DNA of 64,000 bases, taken from positions 89,595,852 through 89,659,851 of the forward strand of contig NC_092859.1 in assembly GCF_032062135.1 (NCBI RefSeq), in the 5' to 3' direction. The translations under genes and the position numbers were made by a program. Source of the stretch: Pyxicephalus adspersus (lineage: Eukaryota > Chordata > Amphibia > Anura > Pyxicephalidae). Under the pieces are notes generated by a model, which made no database searches, was not told the origin of the DNA, and was given only the letters and a program-made list of their open reading frames with translations. Below, in pieces: positions 11,326 through 23,758 of this stretch (positions are counted from its first letter, which is position 1; every line of letters begins with the position of its first letter).

Positions 11326-11666
11326 TAATTAGACTATCTATTTCCAGTTTTGTATCAAGGTTGCACTTGGCAGCAGACATCAGCAGATCATCATTCACTA
11401 AGAGTGACCCATTTGTGTTCATTTATTAGAAATGACATTACTTATATTTATTATGTAATCCACCCACACCATTAATCAATCAAAACACCACTTGAAATTA
11501 CATTGTAGCACACATAAAATTGTTTCTATGATAATTTTTCCTATTTCCAAGAATAATAATCTTTTTTGCCTGTTGGCTTATAATAATTTGAATTTCCAGT
11601 ATAGCTGAACAAAACCATGTAACATTTATAATAATTTTAGAAGCAGTATCTAGGATTTGTCTTATT
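11326..11666. other. AT-rich spacer, nothing recognised
   Basis: No supported feature lies between the MITE and the SINE fragment. Confidence 0.5.
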
Positions 11667-11866
11667 AACTTGTTTTTATACAGCAGAGCGTCAACAAATT
11701 ATGCAGTCATTTACAAAGTGCATAGTCGTGTCTATAAATGTCCTTCAAAAGAGCTCACAATCTAATATCCCTACCAAGTCATCTCATTAACACAGTCTAA
11801 GGCCAATTTTGAGAGGAAGCCAATTACCTGTATGTTTTGGGGGCATGAAAGGAAATCCAAACAGAT
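11667..11866 (-). repeat. tRNA-derived SINE, 5'-truncated copy
   Basis: The minus strand contains the SINE body and tail (complement of gctcacaatctaatatccct, taaggccaattttgag and agccaatta) but stops before the tRNA-like head, so A and B boxes are missing. Such a 5' truncation is typical of LINE-mobilised copies. Confidence 0.65.
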
Positions 11867-12889
11867 TTAGGTTAGTTTTGGTAAATTCATATCTCACATA
11901 AACCACATTTGATGGTGATTAAAAGATCACTGCAGTTGTATTTATCCACAAGTTTACCCAAGCCTACTTTTTGACAGGAGAAGATGAATAATATTAGGTG
12001 ATCATCAGAGAAGAAATAGTAGTTCTGTACAGAAAAGAAATAGGTATTTTATCACCATCTCAAAATGCATATAAACCCAAAACTCTACTATAGTATAGAA
12101 GGAAGTTATTTTTCTGTCTGTGTTCTTTTCCTTCACTTTCTGTCCTGCTCGAAAAAAAATACAGAAAATGAGAGGAAATTTTTCCGAAGATAACTGAATT
12201 TCCATCTAATAGAGTTATCATACAAGCAATTGTCTCTATTGAAGGATTTTCCTACACCTCTTTCATACCAACTTAAAGTTTTGGATGTCCCTGTACTGTG
12301 TCATCAGGACAAAACTAGTAATTAAATCTTTTCAGAGAGGACAAAGACAACAAAAAAAAATAACAAAGGGTCCATCTCTTCCCTAAGCTATCCAAAAAGA
12401 AAAATGTTGTCTTTAGTTACATTTTAAGATTGTACAATTCTGACATCTGATGCCAACAACTATATGTACAGGCAAAGACCAAGGAACCCAATTTACAGAC
12501 ACTGGTCCTTTTCTCCATGTAGGTTAAACATATTATACAAGTTAGGTTATACTTACTCAGGTTATTTACCTGCTTACAAATGCATATGAATGCACATATT
12601 CCCTAGTTTAGTTGACCATTTTGATTGGTGGGCCTGTCTTTATCTAGTACTTTAGTTTAGTTCACCTTGTCCAAAATATAACAAAGTTATGTTGTTCATG
12701 TTCCATCCTCTACTTATTTCTTGTATTTTACACAAATTACATTGACCTTTGGGACCTTCGCTGCCTGCCCTGACCTAACATCAGACATTCCCAAATATGT
12801 GATTTGTGAGTCTGACTCTTGTTTTGTAGGCCCATGGCAGTGTAGCAACAGCTAAGACCTCTGACTGTTACTTTTACAAGAGTTTGGAC
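11867..12889. other. AT-rich intergenic DNA, nothing recognised
   Basis: No exon or repeat boundary was supported. Short open frames on both strands appear incidental. Confidence 0.5.
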
Positions 12890-13328
12890 TCGTGCGTACA
12901 CACTTCCAATAATTATCATTGGAAAAGAACAATGGGCATCGGATCAGCCGAAAATCGCTAACAAAAAAAGGTGACCAACGACTGACCAACGATGCCTACG
13001 AACGAGGATTGTCGTTGGAAATAAACAACCGCCACAACAGATCTGATTGGCCGACGATCGTTCACTATCTATCGTGTGTACAGTCATTCAATAATCGTGC
13101 ATGTTTCTGCAATACACTTTCTTCTTTACATATCACTCCCTGCATCGTTCAAACAATTGTATCCAGCGTGTTTACACTATTGGAGGATTATATTTGAACA
13201 ATCGTATCATTACAGCATGTACAGAATTGTGTACAATACGATCGTTCAAATATAAACAGGCATAATCTTTGATCAGTCGTAATCGCTCTTTTCTAACGAT
13301 AATTATTGGAAGTGTGTACCTGGCTTTA
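12890..13328 (+). mobile_element. MITE of the GTACACAC family, long form, diverged
   Basis: The element runs from gtgcgtacacacttccaat at about 12892 to attggaagtgtgtacctggc ending near 13324. It aligns in order with the cleaner long copy at 15058-15486, including the cattcaataatcgtgcatg segment and the central direct and inverted atcgttcaaat-type motifs. The left outermost bases are eroded, so no target duplication is visible. Frames inside translate transposon DNA only. Confidence 0.65.
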
Positions 13329-14829
13329 GTTTACTTCATTGCCAGTTTGGCCTCTATTCTGATATAAAAATTTTAGTATCTGAATATACATAATGCCAAG
13401 TGCCAGGGAAAACTGTGCGTAGAGTGGATACTAAAAATGGTAAGCTTTCACTGACAATAATACAGGTATCACATTCTCTCCTGGATGCTAACTTCACATT
13501 TTAGCAAGGCAATGTACAAGCTTTGCTTATACAATTGATCATAAGCATTGGGACAATTAGAATTTTACTGTAGTAAAAAGGCTTTGACAAATCCTTGCAA
13601 TATTTAAATACTCCAGTTCTTTCTCTCACGTGTAGCTTAATCTAATCAGTATGGGAACAGAAAATTCCCTCTTCGCAGATGGAAGTTTGCCAAACTCAGA
13701 CTGTAAACATATTCTGTTGTTATAGCTGTACTATTTCATATCCAAATTCTGTTATGAAAGTATTTCCAGTCATTGGGATAAGCAGGCTAAATCACGGATG
13801 TGCTGTATGTAGAGGTTTTTTTTTAAATATCTGTTTTCTATTACTAGGTTTTACAAATAAAATTATCAACAGTTTTTAGCTATAATATATATTGCATCTA
13901 TAGTGGAAACGTCAACCATAACATCTATTATATACAGAAGATTTTGGTAAAAAGTCAAAAAGCCAGCGGATTCCAACCAGTAAAGTATTTACTAAGCTAC
14001 ACTGACATAGGTCAAGCCGAATAAAGCCAACAAGTGGCAAGTGCTGTAGACCACCTGAGAAGCAATCAATCAGTAAATGTTTCAGGTCAAAGCAAGAGGA
14101 GACCTGCTGCTATATAATGCTCTGGGGGCGGAAAGCCTAGAAGCACTTCGGTATGATATAAAGAACACATTTTTAATAGCAAGCATCACATAGTATATGG
14201 GTCACACAATCTACTACAATATTTGTCTGGACTGATTATTATCCAGCCTCACACAAAGACTGGCTATCAATCTATATCCTGGGGACACAGGGTGGATACA
14301 CATATCATATTACAAGAGGTACCTAAAACCACAAATATCGGATGCAAAAAATAACTAAATAAAAATCAATCAGTATAGATCTATATCAGTATATAAAGTA
14401 TTGCTTTACTTTAGGTATCATTTCATAAGGAACAGCTTGAGAGATTTTCGAACATATATAACCATTTCAGAGCCAGGAACATTTTAAAATTATCTTATCC
14501 TTGCTTTAGTATGAATCTGACTTCTCAGGTTTTAATGACATATAATATAGTTTATATTGTTTCTTTTGTTAGTTATTTACACTCATTTGTTGTAGGGATA
14601 GTTCCCTTCTTTTTAACAAGCCCCCAGCAGTGCTAAAACACCACCCCAGCGTGCACGCCCATTGACTCAATTACTCCCATTCAGTAAGTGTAAATTAGCA
14701 GTAATCCCTCTAGTAACATGCTATTGGAATTAAAACCGATGCAAACTGGGACAAGAACTGCCAACTCTAAATACTTTAAACACTTCATTCTCCAATTATG
14801 AACAACTTAATTTGCATAACTCCCTCTTT
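13329..14829. other. AT-rich intergenic DNA, nothing recognised
   Basis: No coding exon or repeat ends were supported. Confidence 0.5.
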
Positions 14830-15057
14830 CTTATCATCTTCACTTCTCTGTGAATGGATTACTTCAATTTTTCAACATTCTTACATGTCAGCCTTCACAT
14901 TACAAAACTATTTCACATAGAAATCCCAGTTCTCAATCTTCTAAATGCAGCACAAACTCTTATCTCCTATCACCACCTTGGGCTACCACCTAACATCTGT
15001 AACCCTGATAACATTATTACTGTACTCCTACATTTAGGGCTTCTTCCCCCTGTATCT
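14830..15057 (+). repeat. Possible LINE 3' segment interrupted by a MITE
   Basis: The plus frame from 14854 gives a peptide with MDYFNF and LLNAAQTLI, which recalls the LDYCN and LQxxxNAAAR blocks downstream of the palm in L2-type reverse transcriptases. The following tgtactcctacatttagggc and ccccctgtatct recall a frog LINE 3' region. It is cut exactly where the MITE at 15058 begins. The match is short and diverged. Confidence 0.35.
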
Positions 15058-15486
15058 TAAGGTGCGTACACACTTCCAATTTTTATCGTTCCAATCGAAC
15101 GACGAACGATCGATTGGGCAAAAAATCGTTCGTAAAAAAGTAACCAACGACGCCGACGAACGAGGAAAGTCGCTGGAAACGAACGTCCGGACCGGCGGAT
15201 CGGATTGGACGACGATAGTTGAACATCGTTCGTGTGTACGGTCGTTCGTTGATCGTCCATGTTCAGAGCATGCGTGATGAACGAACGTCCGTTCACTTTC
15301 CTGTCGTGCACATAGTTCCTCTATCGCTTAAACGATCGTATCTATTGTGTGTACAATATCTACGAACGATCGTGTCGTTACCTCTATGTGCAGAATCGGT
15401 GCTATACGATCGTTCATATATATCGTGCAGGAACGTTCGTCGTTCGTTTTCCGACGATAATAATTGGAAGTGTGTACGTAGCTTTA
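15058..15486 (+). mobile_element. MITE of the GTACACAC family, long form, well preserved
   Basis: The left end TTAAGGTGCGTACACACTTC mirrors the right end GAAGTGTGTACGTAGCTTTA. Both sides carry TTA (15057-15059 and 15484-15486), compatible with a 3-bp TTA or a 2-bp TA duplication. Subterminal attgg/ccaat motifs and many cgttcgt/acgaacg repeats in both orientations give the interior strong foldback potential. CpG is plentiful, suggesting a young copy. There is no transposase. Open frames on both strands across it are by-products of its CpG-rich composition. Confidence 0.75.
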
Positions 15487-15539
15487 CACTCTCTGGAACG
15501 CAAGCTCACTCAGTATGTAAAAAAGTAGGCCCAAATCCA

Positions 15540-16912
15540 TGCTCTAGTTATTTTCAACACGTATAGTTTTATGGGGCTCATTGGGACATGGTCAACTCCA
15601 TAAGACGCTGTCTCTCCCTCTATTCTTCTTAAATTTAGAAAAGCTCCTAGGTCAAGCAGCAAACATGAAGGCAGACAGCATATTCTCCTCGCCATTTATT
15701 TAAACAACTCATCCCTATTCCATCCCTCACTCTCATCTTGGGAGGTTCACAATGTTCATGTTTATTCGCCACACCTCTTCCACAAGATATTCTAGGATCA
15801 CAGAACAACGATGGAGGGGACTTCCACCTGTACAAGCAAGCTCTGCATGAGCTTAGGAATGTACTTTAAAATGCCAAGCAATCATATTTCTCATCACCTA
15901 TTTCCTCACAATCCCAACACCCTAACTCTCTGGTATGCCCACTTATCTCGTCGAGCAGTCACCTGCTTATCATCCGATGATATTGCACCTTATTTCACCA
16001 AAAGAGAATGACATTATATGCAACAACTTCAATACGTAGCCCTACCCACTTGCCCGATTGCTCCCACTACACTCCTCTTCTCTAACAGTCTTTATTCCAT
16101 TATCTGAACAGTGTCCCATGTCTTTAATCTCAAAAACCCATCTCACTACATGAGCTCTGGACCCCATTCCCTCCCATTTCATCCCGCTGTTTTCCTCATC
16201 TTTCATCTTTTTTTAACCTCTGTCTCTGTACTGACATTTCTGCCCTCCTCGTGCAAACAGGCAATTATAAAGTCATTCAAATGGCAATCATAAGGCTAAT
16301 CAAACCCTCTCTGAACCCCAAAACCCTCTCTAGCTAAAATCATGTCTTTCTTTTCCCCTTTTCTAGTAAACTTCTGGAGTTGCATATTTTTTTAGAACAA
16401 TCAGAGACAGATCACGGAAAAATTCTTTGATTATATTTAGTATATGCTTCGCCATTCTACTGGAAAAGCTCCCATCAAAGTCACAAATGACCACCTGATA
16501 GCTAAATCCAAAGAACGTACTCTATATTCATTCATCTTTCCTCATCGTTTGACACTGCTTCTCCAGACTCTCCCATCACTAGACATCAAGAGCCTCATCC
16601 ACCTATCTTCACACTGCTCAAATGCCACCCCTCTCGCTTCTGGCTGTCAATCACCCAACACATCCAGTTCAAATTTCTAATCCTCACTTACAAGAATCTC
16701 AAATTCTGTCCCCTCCATATATCCTCACATATCTTCACTAATTAGCAGATACCACTTCAGCCTTCTTCCTGCTCATTAAACCATCCTATCCTCCACCTTC
16801 TCCTATCATTCCTGCACCCAGGACTTCTCACAAGCTTCTCCCCTTCTTTGGAATTCTCTTTTTAATCACATATATCATGCTTCAAGTCTTGCAATCTTTA
16901 AAAGCATAATAA
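15540..16912 (+). pseudogene. L2/CR1-type LINE reverse transcriptase relic
   Basis: Translated pieces in shifting plus frames follow the order of an L2-type non-LTR ORF2: LSSDDIAPYFTKRE (about 15955-16008), then a segment ending FLPSSCKQAIIKS (about 16240-16280), HSTGKAPIKVTNDHL (about 16453-16497) and FPHRLTLLLQTLPSLDI. After this the text jumps to ITQHIQFKFLILTYKNL (about 16648-16698) and LLWNSLFNHIYHASSLAIFK (about 16840-16905). These correspond to the HSTETA, LDLSAAFDTVDH, WLP...FKxLxLTYKxL and LWNSLP...SLxxFK blocks. The YADD catalytic palm is missing between them, so there is a large internal deletion besides many stops. It cannot be active. Confidence 0.7.
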
Positions 16913-17614
16913 TGATGATATAAGTTACTGGAATCCATACATCAATCATATTGCAATCAAAAATATCTGATACACACAAGTAAACCAACACAATGCATGA
17001 TCATTTGGGTATTTATTAAATGTTGCAAGTTTTTTAGATACTTTTGGAAAACTTCTGCAGAAACCAAAAAAATGTATTTAAATGAATTTTTCTGTTTGTA
17101 AATAATTAAAAAAAATATATATTTACTGCCTGTGAATTGTAAGGATTTTCTTAACACAAGCATATCCCTCTTGTTACAGCCTATGCAGCGCAGCAGGAGA
17201 CAGATGATGGCCACTGCATCCAGAAGTGTCTGTAAGTTTGAACGGTATAAACCCAGAAATGCTCATCTCTCATCCCTAGCAACAATACGATCATGTAGTG
17301 GCTGTTAATAAGTGGGCAGAGGATAACTAGTGTATTTTTCAAAATCTCTCCTGTACACCACTGTCTGCATTACCAATCTGCAGCTTTGCAGCTTGGCAGG
17401 AGTCAATCCATAAAGAGTAATTTAAGGCAGTTTAAGGTAAAGAACAGATATGCGGCTGACATTTTAGGAACAATTGTAAGTCCATTATATGGCACTTTCT
17501 AGAGGGCTATAATTTACCCTAAATGCTTTTAAACTACCGCCTTACTCACATTCTTCTTAAACTATCCATGGCTTGTCAGTATATTATGGTAGTGACATAA
17601 TATATTTAAAGCCT
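16913..17614. other. Spacer with a possible transposon end
   Basis: A ctcatccctag motif near 17270 matches the terminal GGGATGAG of the element at 1097-1604 in inverse orientation, but no partner end or interior match was found. Nothing else is recognised. Confidence 0.35.
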
Positions 17615-17662
<48 letters not shown>

Positions 17663-17690
17663 GTATATATATATGTATATATTTACACAT
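17615..17690. repeat. (TA)n microsatellite
   Basis: Almost pure TA dinucleotides with a few G or T interruptions, directly abutting the Tc1-like element. Tc1 elements insert at TA, so the tract is a natural target, and its length may have expanded since. Confidence 0.9.
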
Positions 17691-18720
17691 ACACTCACCA
17701 GTTACTTAGCTAGTTAGTTACACCTAGCTAGTAATGGTTTTTGTCTTTTAGAACTTCTGTAACTGTTGGCATGTGGCATAGATATAATAGGATTCTGGAA
17801 ACATTCCACATGGAATTTTGTCCATATTGTTATGATAGCCTCGGGCATTTGTACAGATTTGTGGGCTGCACATCCAAGATGCAAATCTGCCATTCTATCA
17901 CATCCCAATGCACTATTGGAAAGAGATCTGGTAACAGTGGCGGTAATGTGTTAGCAGTGAACTCATTGTTATGTTCAGGAGTATTTGAGCTTTGTGACAT
18001 GGTGCATCATCCTGCTGGAAGTAGCCATCAGAAGATGGCTACACTTAGGTAATATAGGAATGGATATGGTCACGAACAATATCGAGGTAGGTTGTGGAAT
18101 TTATTGTTCAATTGGTATTAGTGGGCCCAAACTGTGGCAAGAAAATATCCCCCACACCATTACACTACCACCACCAGACTGAATCATTGATACTATGTTG
18201 TTGGTGCCACAGCAATCAAGACTTATCAGACCAGGCAGCAATTTTCCAATCTTTTCCAGTCTAATTTGGGTTTGGTTGGCCGAATTGTATCCTCTGGTTC
18301 CAGTTCTTAGCTGAGGAGAGTGGCAGCCACACATTTCCTTCAAGGTTCAACATGTGTGCATTCAGAGATGATCTTCTGCATGCCTTGGTTCCAACGAGTG
18401 GTTACCAGTCTGACCATTCTCCTCTGATTTTTGGTGTCAGCACGGTATTTTAGCCCAGAGAAAGGCTGATTTCTGGATATTATTTTTAAAACCCTAAAAA
18501 TCCTAGAGATGGCTGTGCATCAATAAATACCAGCAGTTTTTGGAATACGCAAACCGTCCCATCTGGTGACAACAACCACGCCATGTTTAAAGTCACTTAA
18601 AGTAACCTTTCTTTTTACTGATGCTGATTTGAACTTCAAAAGGTTCAGCAAGTTGTCTTGACTTGTCTTTTGTGTATGGGGTAATAGTTACTTGTTTATT
18701 GCTTACGGAATTTCTATATT
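17691..18720 (-). mobile_element. Decayed Tc1-like (DD34E) transposon
   Basis: Read on the minus strand, a Tc1-family transposase is recoverable in pieces. They include a start region with tgactttaaacatggcgtgg, then SGGGSVMVWGIFSCHSLGPL (about 18125-18185), a segment like DGYFQQDDAPCHK (about 17990-18030) and NNEFTANTLPPLLPDL, followed by DVQPTNLYK (about 17855). The left edge (actcaccagttacttagcta at 17691-17715) corresponds to the element's terminal repeat. Several frameshifts and stops separate the pieces. At the position of the catalytic glutamate (PIEHLWD in the family) the copy reads PIVHWD: the codon is changed to valine and three bases are lost. The right boundary is uncertain. The family, known from fish, lampreys and frogs, has a history of horizontal transfer. 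Confidence 0.85.
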
Positions 18721-21482
18721 TTGGAGTAACTATTAAATTGTATTCCTTATTAGGTTTAGTTAATGCAGCTGTGCACAACTTTGTTTTTCCCAATTAAAAA
18801 TGTGGTATTGTCACCAAAGTGTAGCTCTTATTTGTGTTTTAAAAAAATATGATCCTTGAAATGCTTACAATACTACAATTCCTATTAAGTAAGCCTTTAT
18901 GTTCTCATATAAAAAGCCATATTTAAGGTATATTTAGGAAATACATGCACTTTATTGGTAGAAATTACATTTGTATCCTATTCTAGTTTGCAATACTTTT
19001 ACTCATATAACTTAATGAGGAAGACTCAAGCAAGCATGCAGTGTAAATTGGTTTAAGGCAGAAACCCAGAACATTTTTTCCAGTGTTACTACAATAGGCC
19101 TAAAGATATGAATACAGATGTGACACAAATTAAGATTCTCAATCAGTAATGCAGAGGGGATGCCTTCTTTTAATTAAACAGCAATCTTACCAAGTATGGC
19201 TGGCAGAAGGTACCAGCATACTAGATAAAGGCATGCAGTAACAAAGAAAAGGTTAGCGTTTAAACTTTACTTAGGGAAATGTAGATTATGAAATTTCACG
19301 GTCTTGCATCTTGGGGCTTATATGTCAGGAGGAAGCCCTGAAGCTGTAAGAAAGCTATACCGCTGATCTTCCTCGCCAAATAATCCCGTCTTATCTTTAG
19401 ATTCAAACTCCAGCATGCAAGTAACAAGTGAAGTGAAAAATAGTGGCTCATTTTCCGGTTAGATTTCTTCTATGTTTATCTAATATATAGAATTATAATG
19501 AAGAACTTACCTATGCAATACAAAAACAAATAAAAAAAGCATAAAAATCGATTTTACTTTGTTCTGTAAGAGGAAGCTCAAGAGTACATACATGGCTGCG
19601 TGTACATCATACAACATCAGTTGACATTCCTACAGAAGGCATTTTGATTCCAGCAGTCATTTCTCTATAAATGCAACAGGGAAAATATTTAATGGCCCCC
19701 ATAACACAATTATTTTATAGCCCACAGGCTTGCCATCCTCCATATTAAAAAACATCCCACTACGGAGACCAGCACCAATTTATAATGATAACTATGACTT
19801 GTCGTATAAGGTGTTTGCAGGCTATTCCTTAGTTATACAGAATATTTATACAAAAGTTTGTTCTAAAGCTATCAAATTTTTCTTCAATTAAAATCATAGG
19901 TTTAGATAATACAATGTGTAGCGCCCAACATTAGAGCAAAGGCACCCAACTTGTACCTTTTTAATTACCTATATGTGTATATTTGAAAATATGGAAAACA
20001 GTCATACAAAAAACTTATACCTTGAAAGAAAGTAAAAATACCAATTAAATCCATGACTGTTTAAGGAGATGTTAGTACTTGCCTCTCAGTCTTGCCTCCA
20101 GAATAAATCATTATGTACAAGGAATGGGCAAATTGCAAGCAGGGACGGAACCATATGGATGTTCTGCCAATAATTAGGTTTTAGCTACAGCCAGGGGGAA
20201 TAAATGATCTGTCAGGCTTTTACTGCTGTTTGTGTTGCATTAGTAAGTCTGTTTTCCTGGACTTTCTGTCCCTACAGAGGCAACAAATGAATGTGCTCAG
20301 CTCCCCAAATTTTGAAATCATACAATTATCACTGGAAAAGATGGATTTTTTTGTTGCTACAACCCTGGATTGACTTTGGTGTTCTACATTTTGCCTCCAT
20401 CCTTCTATCTCTCTCTTTTTCCCCATTCTCTTATCAACTTCTTAGTGTGTTGTTATGTCTTCCATACATCTTGCTCATGACCTTGCTGTCTTCCTTGTTG
20501 ATTTTTCTTTAGACATATTTCCTTCTTCCATTCCCTCCACATCTTTAAACCAATTAATGCACTTTTCTTTTATATGCCTAACATGCTTTGTTCTTGCAAT
20601 ATTTCCTCTAGCTGGATCCGGCATATTTATTATATCTTGTTCTTTCCATTATACTCTTAATGGTATAACTTTACTTCCCTTTAATCTTGGTTGTTATCTT
20701 TTCCTTTTAAAAGAAAATAGCATGTGATCTGTAAGGTGCTGACAGGTTGTGTTTAAGTAAACTGTGCGTGATTTGCTCCAGTGACAAGTGGATGCAAAGG
20801 CAAAGAAAATTCTTGGAGTGTTGCTTAATATGGCAGGCGAATCATTAAATTAAAGCCATAATGATGTTGGATAATATTTCAGCATTTTTCAAAGATTGTG
20901 TTTAATTAATTTAATTCGTTGTTTGTGTATTTGTATTATATGTTTACAATTTTTATTCTACAAATCTTTATTTAAAAAATATCAATTGGAAATGTAATAC
21001 AGTGAAAAGGATTTTCAGAACTGTGTTTGTTTGCTATTAGACAGTACAGCAGACACTCCTTGCTTTACAGTTCTTTGTGTTCTATTAAAACCTCATAATC
21101 GCTCATATAGTAAGAGATGAGCCACTGCTCTGATGATTCATGAGTCATTCTCTGCTGTTGGATAGGTTGGAATGTCTGAAAAAGATAGTCCAGAGATTGG
21201 GGTACTGTCAGCAAAGCTCAATACTGGGGAAACCAGACTGCTAATATAATACCATGGACAACAATGGATGGCTATTTCTGTGTATGAGGTCAGATCTGCA
21301 ACTTATCTCATCATTTGATGGAGGCTTCTTCCCTATTTTCATGGAACATCAGATAAAAATTGGGGTGGGGTTGGCAGGGGTGCAGTGAAAGTTCTGCAAG
21401 TGGGACTTCCGAAAGAAGAGGTTTCAGCTCCAAATATGAGTTTGTTTCTGCTTTAATATTGAGTCTGCTTTGGTATTGAGGT
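18721..21482. other. AT-rich intergenic DNA, no gene recognised
   Basis: No exon, RNA gene or clear repeat boundary was supported in this 2.8 kb. Open frames here reach at most about 90 codons and lack a recognisable family. Confidence 0.45.
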
Positions 21483-21485
21483 ATT

Positions 21486-21770
21486 GCCCCTGATTCATCA
21501 TTGAAATCCGCGATCGCTGGAAGCGCGATAATACGCGCGACCAGCGATCGCGGATTACCGCGGTCCGGGACTCAAGTGCGCGCGTACACTCGCATCCTGA
21601 ATCTGCCGGCCGGATTCCTTTAATGCATGATCGCCAGTAAAAAGCTGTCGGATAAGCGCGGCTCCGTGCGCGAGCTTTTCCGGTTGTTGAATAGCGCGAT
21701 CGCGCACGATTCCGGATCGCTAATACGAATGCGCGACCGATAATCCGATTCTGCTTGATGAATCAGGGGC
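21486..21770. mobile_element. CpG-rich hairpin MITE with 3-bp ATT duplication
   Basis: The ends are inverted: GCCCCTGATTCATCA at 21486-21500 and TGATGAATCAGGGGC ending at 21770. ATT flanks both sides (21483-21485 and 21771-21773). A perfect 16-bp hairpin lies near the left end: aatccgcgatcgctgg (21505-21520) pairs with ccagcgatcgcggatt (21541-21556), and the loop itself contains gcgcg and cgcgc. The interior has many CG dinucleotides (gcgcgatcgcgc, ccggccgg) within otherwise AT-rich DNA. There is no coding capacity. Retained CpG suggests recent insertion or protection from methylation decay. Confidence 0.8.
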
Positions 21771-21773
21771 ATT

Positions 21774-23565
21774 GTGTCTTTCCAATGCATTGGATATCAA
21801 CTCTGATGCAGAATTTGTAAATTATTCCAATCTTGTTCTAAAATTTCAGACTGCTGATTATCCTATATGCTTAAAAAATTATAGATTCATACAACAATCA
21901 GATAGTTTCTGATTACTTTATTCAAAACATCATGTGGTTGCATCATTTTTAAAGTATTGATATTTAATTTTAATCTAGGTTTGCATATTTGTTCACAATT
22001 CTTCTGTAAATAACCTGTAAGATAGTCCCCTTCTTTTTATTCTCAGTAACAGTAATTCAAATTACTTCCTTTGAAACAGGAAGCTGGTGTATTTTCTATA
22101 AAGTACAACCAATATACATTTTTGGACCACACCATCAGCTATTACCATTATATACAGTACAATAAAGAAACAAGATACAAAAAATGGAATGGAAATGGAA
22201 AACAAAGAAGAAATGGGCACCCTAGCTGTGCAGTGTTTCCAGGAGGGTGTGCTAAGGGGCTTTCTATGATGTATCACCAGCCAGAATATGTTGGAAGTTC
22301 CAGTAAACTAAGTGAAAGAAGTATCATGGCCTGGTATTGCATATATGTTGACTAGACAATCATTGATGGCTTTTTTTAAGTAGGTTTGAACCAGCTTTAA
22401 CAAACAAACCTTGATCAGACTTCTTGAAGGGTTTTTTGCCTACATGGAAACATGATTTAAACCACAAATGGTCTGATGCTGCAGATCTTGGCTGGTCATC
22501 TGGACATCCTAGACATCTGGGGTGAAGGATGCTACTGTCTGCTAGAGAACTATTAGTTGTAGAAGGTGTGGTACTGTTGGTAATGGTTTTCCATCCCTTC
22601 CTATTCTGCAATAAAGTTTTGTAAAACTGTTACTGGAAGATGGATTAGGCACCATTCCTGGGGACACAGTAATCTCAATGGCAGTCCCACTGGGACAACA
22701 CAAGGCCCAATTGCATGCTGCTTATCAGGAAACTTCAACAGACCTCAATGGGGCCAACATTTTACTTTTTTAAAAATCAGATGTAAGCTGCCAGGGCCTG
22801 AATTATATTGATATCTGGTTGCAAAATTGTAAATAATTATAATTTACAGTTTAGCTAATATCGTCCAGGGTATCAGGAGTGATTTGTTGCAAAATTCCTT
22901 ACATTAGAAATCATCTTTTGTATTCAAATATGTATACCTTATACCTTAATTTATTTGTATACCTTAAAAACATATGATTATTTATGTATGGTCAGGTAGG
23001 TTGCATCTTAGTTAAATCTGGTAAATTAGCTGTAACTGCCAATGGTAATGTGTCATTACCAACAATAACAATTTGGACATCTGCTTGTAGGCAAGAAGAA
23101 GCAATGTATAAATTTAAAGTATATGTTGCTTTGGCATGGGGCAAATGTTCTTTGGAATTGAAAAAAATGGAGAGGTTGCTTCCCAGAAGAGTGAAAACAA
23201 TTTGTTTCTTTTTTTGCATGCCCTATTCAAAGAATAATATCCTGCAAAGCACAATAATGAAAGTGTGTGATAAAATCTGCTCCTGCCTTTCCTTTCTAAT
23301 TGCAATGGAGGTAATTAACTGGAATCAGAGCCAGAGTCTAATTTGACTTACTAACTACAGTCCAGGGGATATTAGCTCAAAAGGATGTATTGAAAGCGCA
23401 AGCAGAAAATAATGTCACTGCAGGAAATGGTCTGATTTGTTGTTATGCAGCTCACGAATACAAAGTTTAGGGATTTTTGCAAGGAATGTCTTTATCTTTG
23501 GCTACACCACAATGTGTTTATTGATTTGTCCAAAGACAACATGTATCTGGTTTCATATTAAAGCT
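21774..23565. other. Intergenic DNA, no gene recognised
   Basis: Open frames on either strand (for example 22071-22355 and 22984-23346) lack splice context and recognisable domains. Confidence 0.45.
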
Positions 23566-23650
23566 GGCCACATACTTTATACATTTTGATTGTAAGATTG
23601 CCAACGATTTACCAATAAATATGTATTGGCAGCAAATACCCGACTTCACA
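23566..23650 (+). repeat. Possible one-ended MITE fragment
   Basis: The segment aaagctggccacatacttta followed by gattgtaagattgccaacga resembles the left arm of a frog foldback MITE remembered from other sequences. No right arm is present, so it would be a truncated copy. Confidence 0.3.
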
Positions 23651-23758
23651 TACATTTACATAATTCCTGGCATTTTATTGTGCTTGGAAAATCTAAAGCA
23701 GCAATTCTTGAACAGAATCCTCCAGAGGAGTGTTTATCACACAGGGATATTACATTAG

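Noticed and set aside
15057..15566. Overlapping open frames of 71-115 codons on both strands
   Set aside because: They are confined largely to a CpG-rich MITE with inverted ends and have no recognisable domain.
18593..18793. A 66-codon minus-strand frame starting MGKTK, like a Tc1 N-terminus
   Set aside because: After the first residues it does not follow Tc1 transposase. The N-terminal coding similarity lies in another frame, so the frame is incidental.
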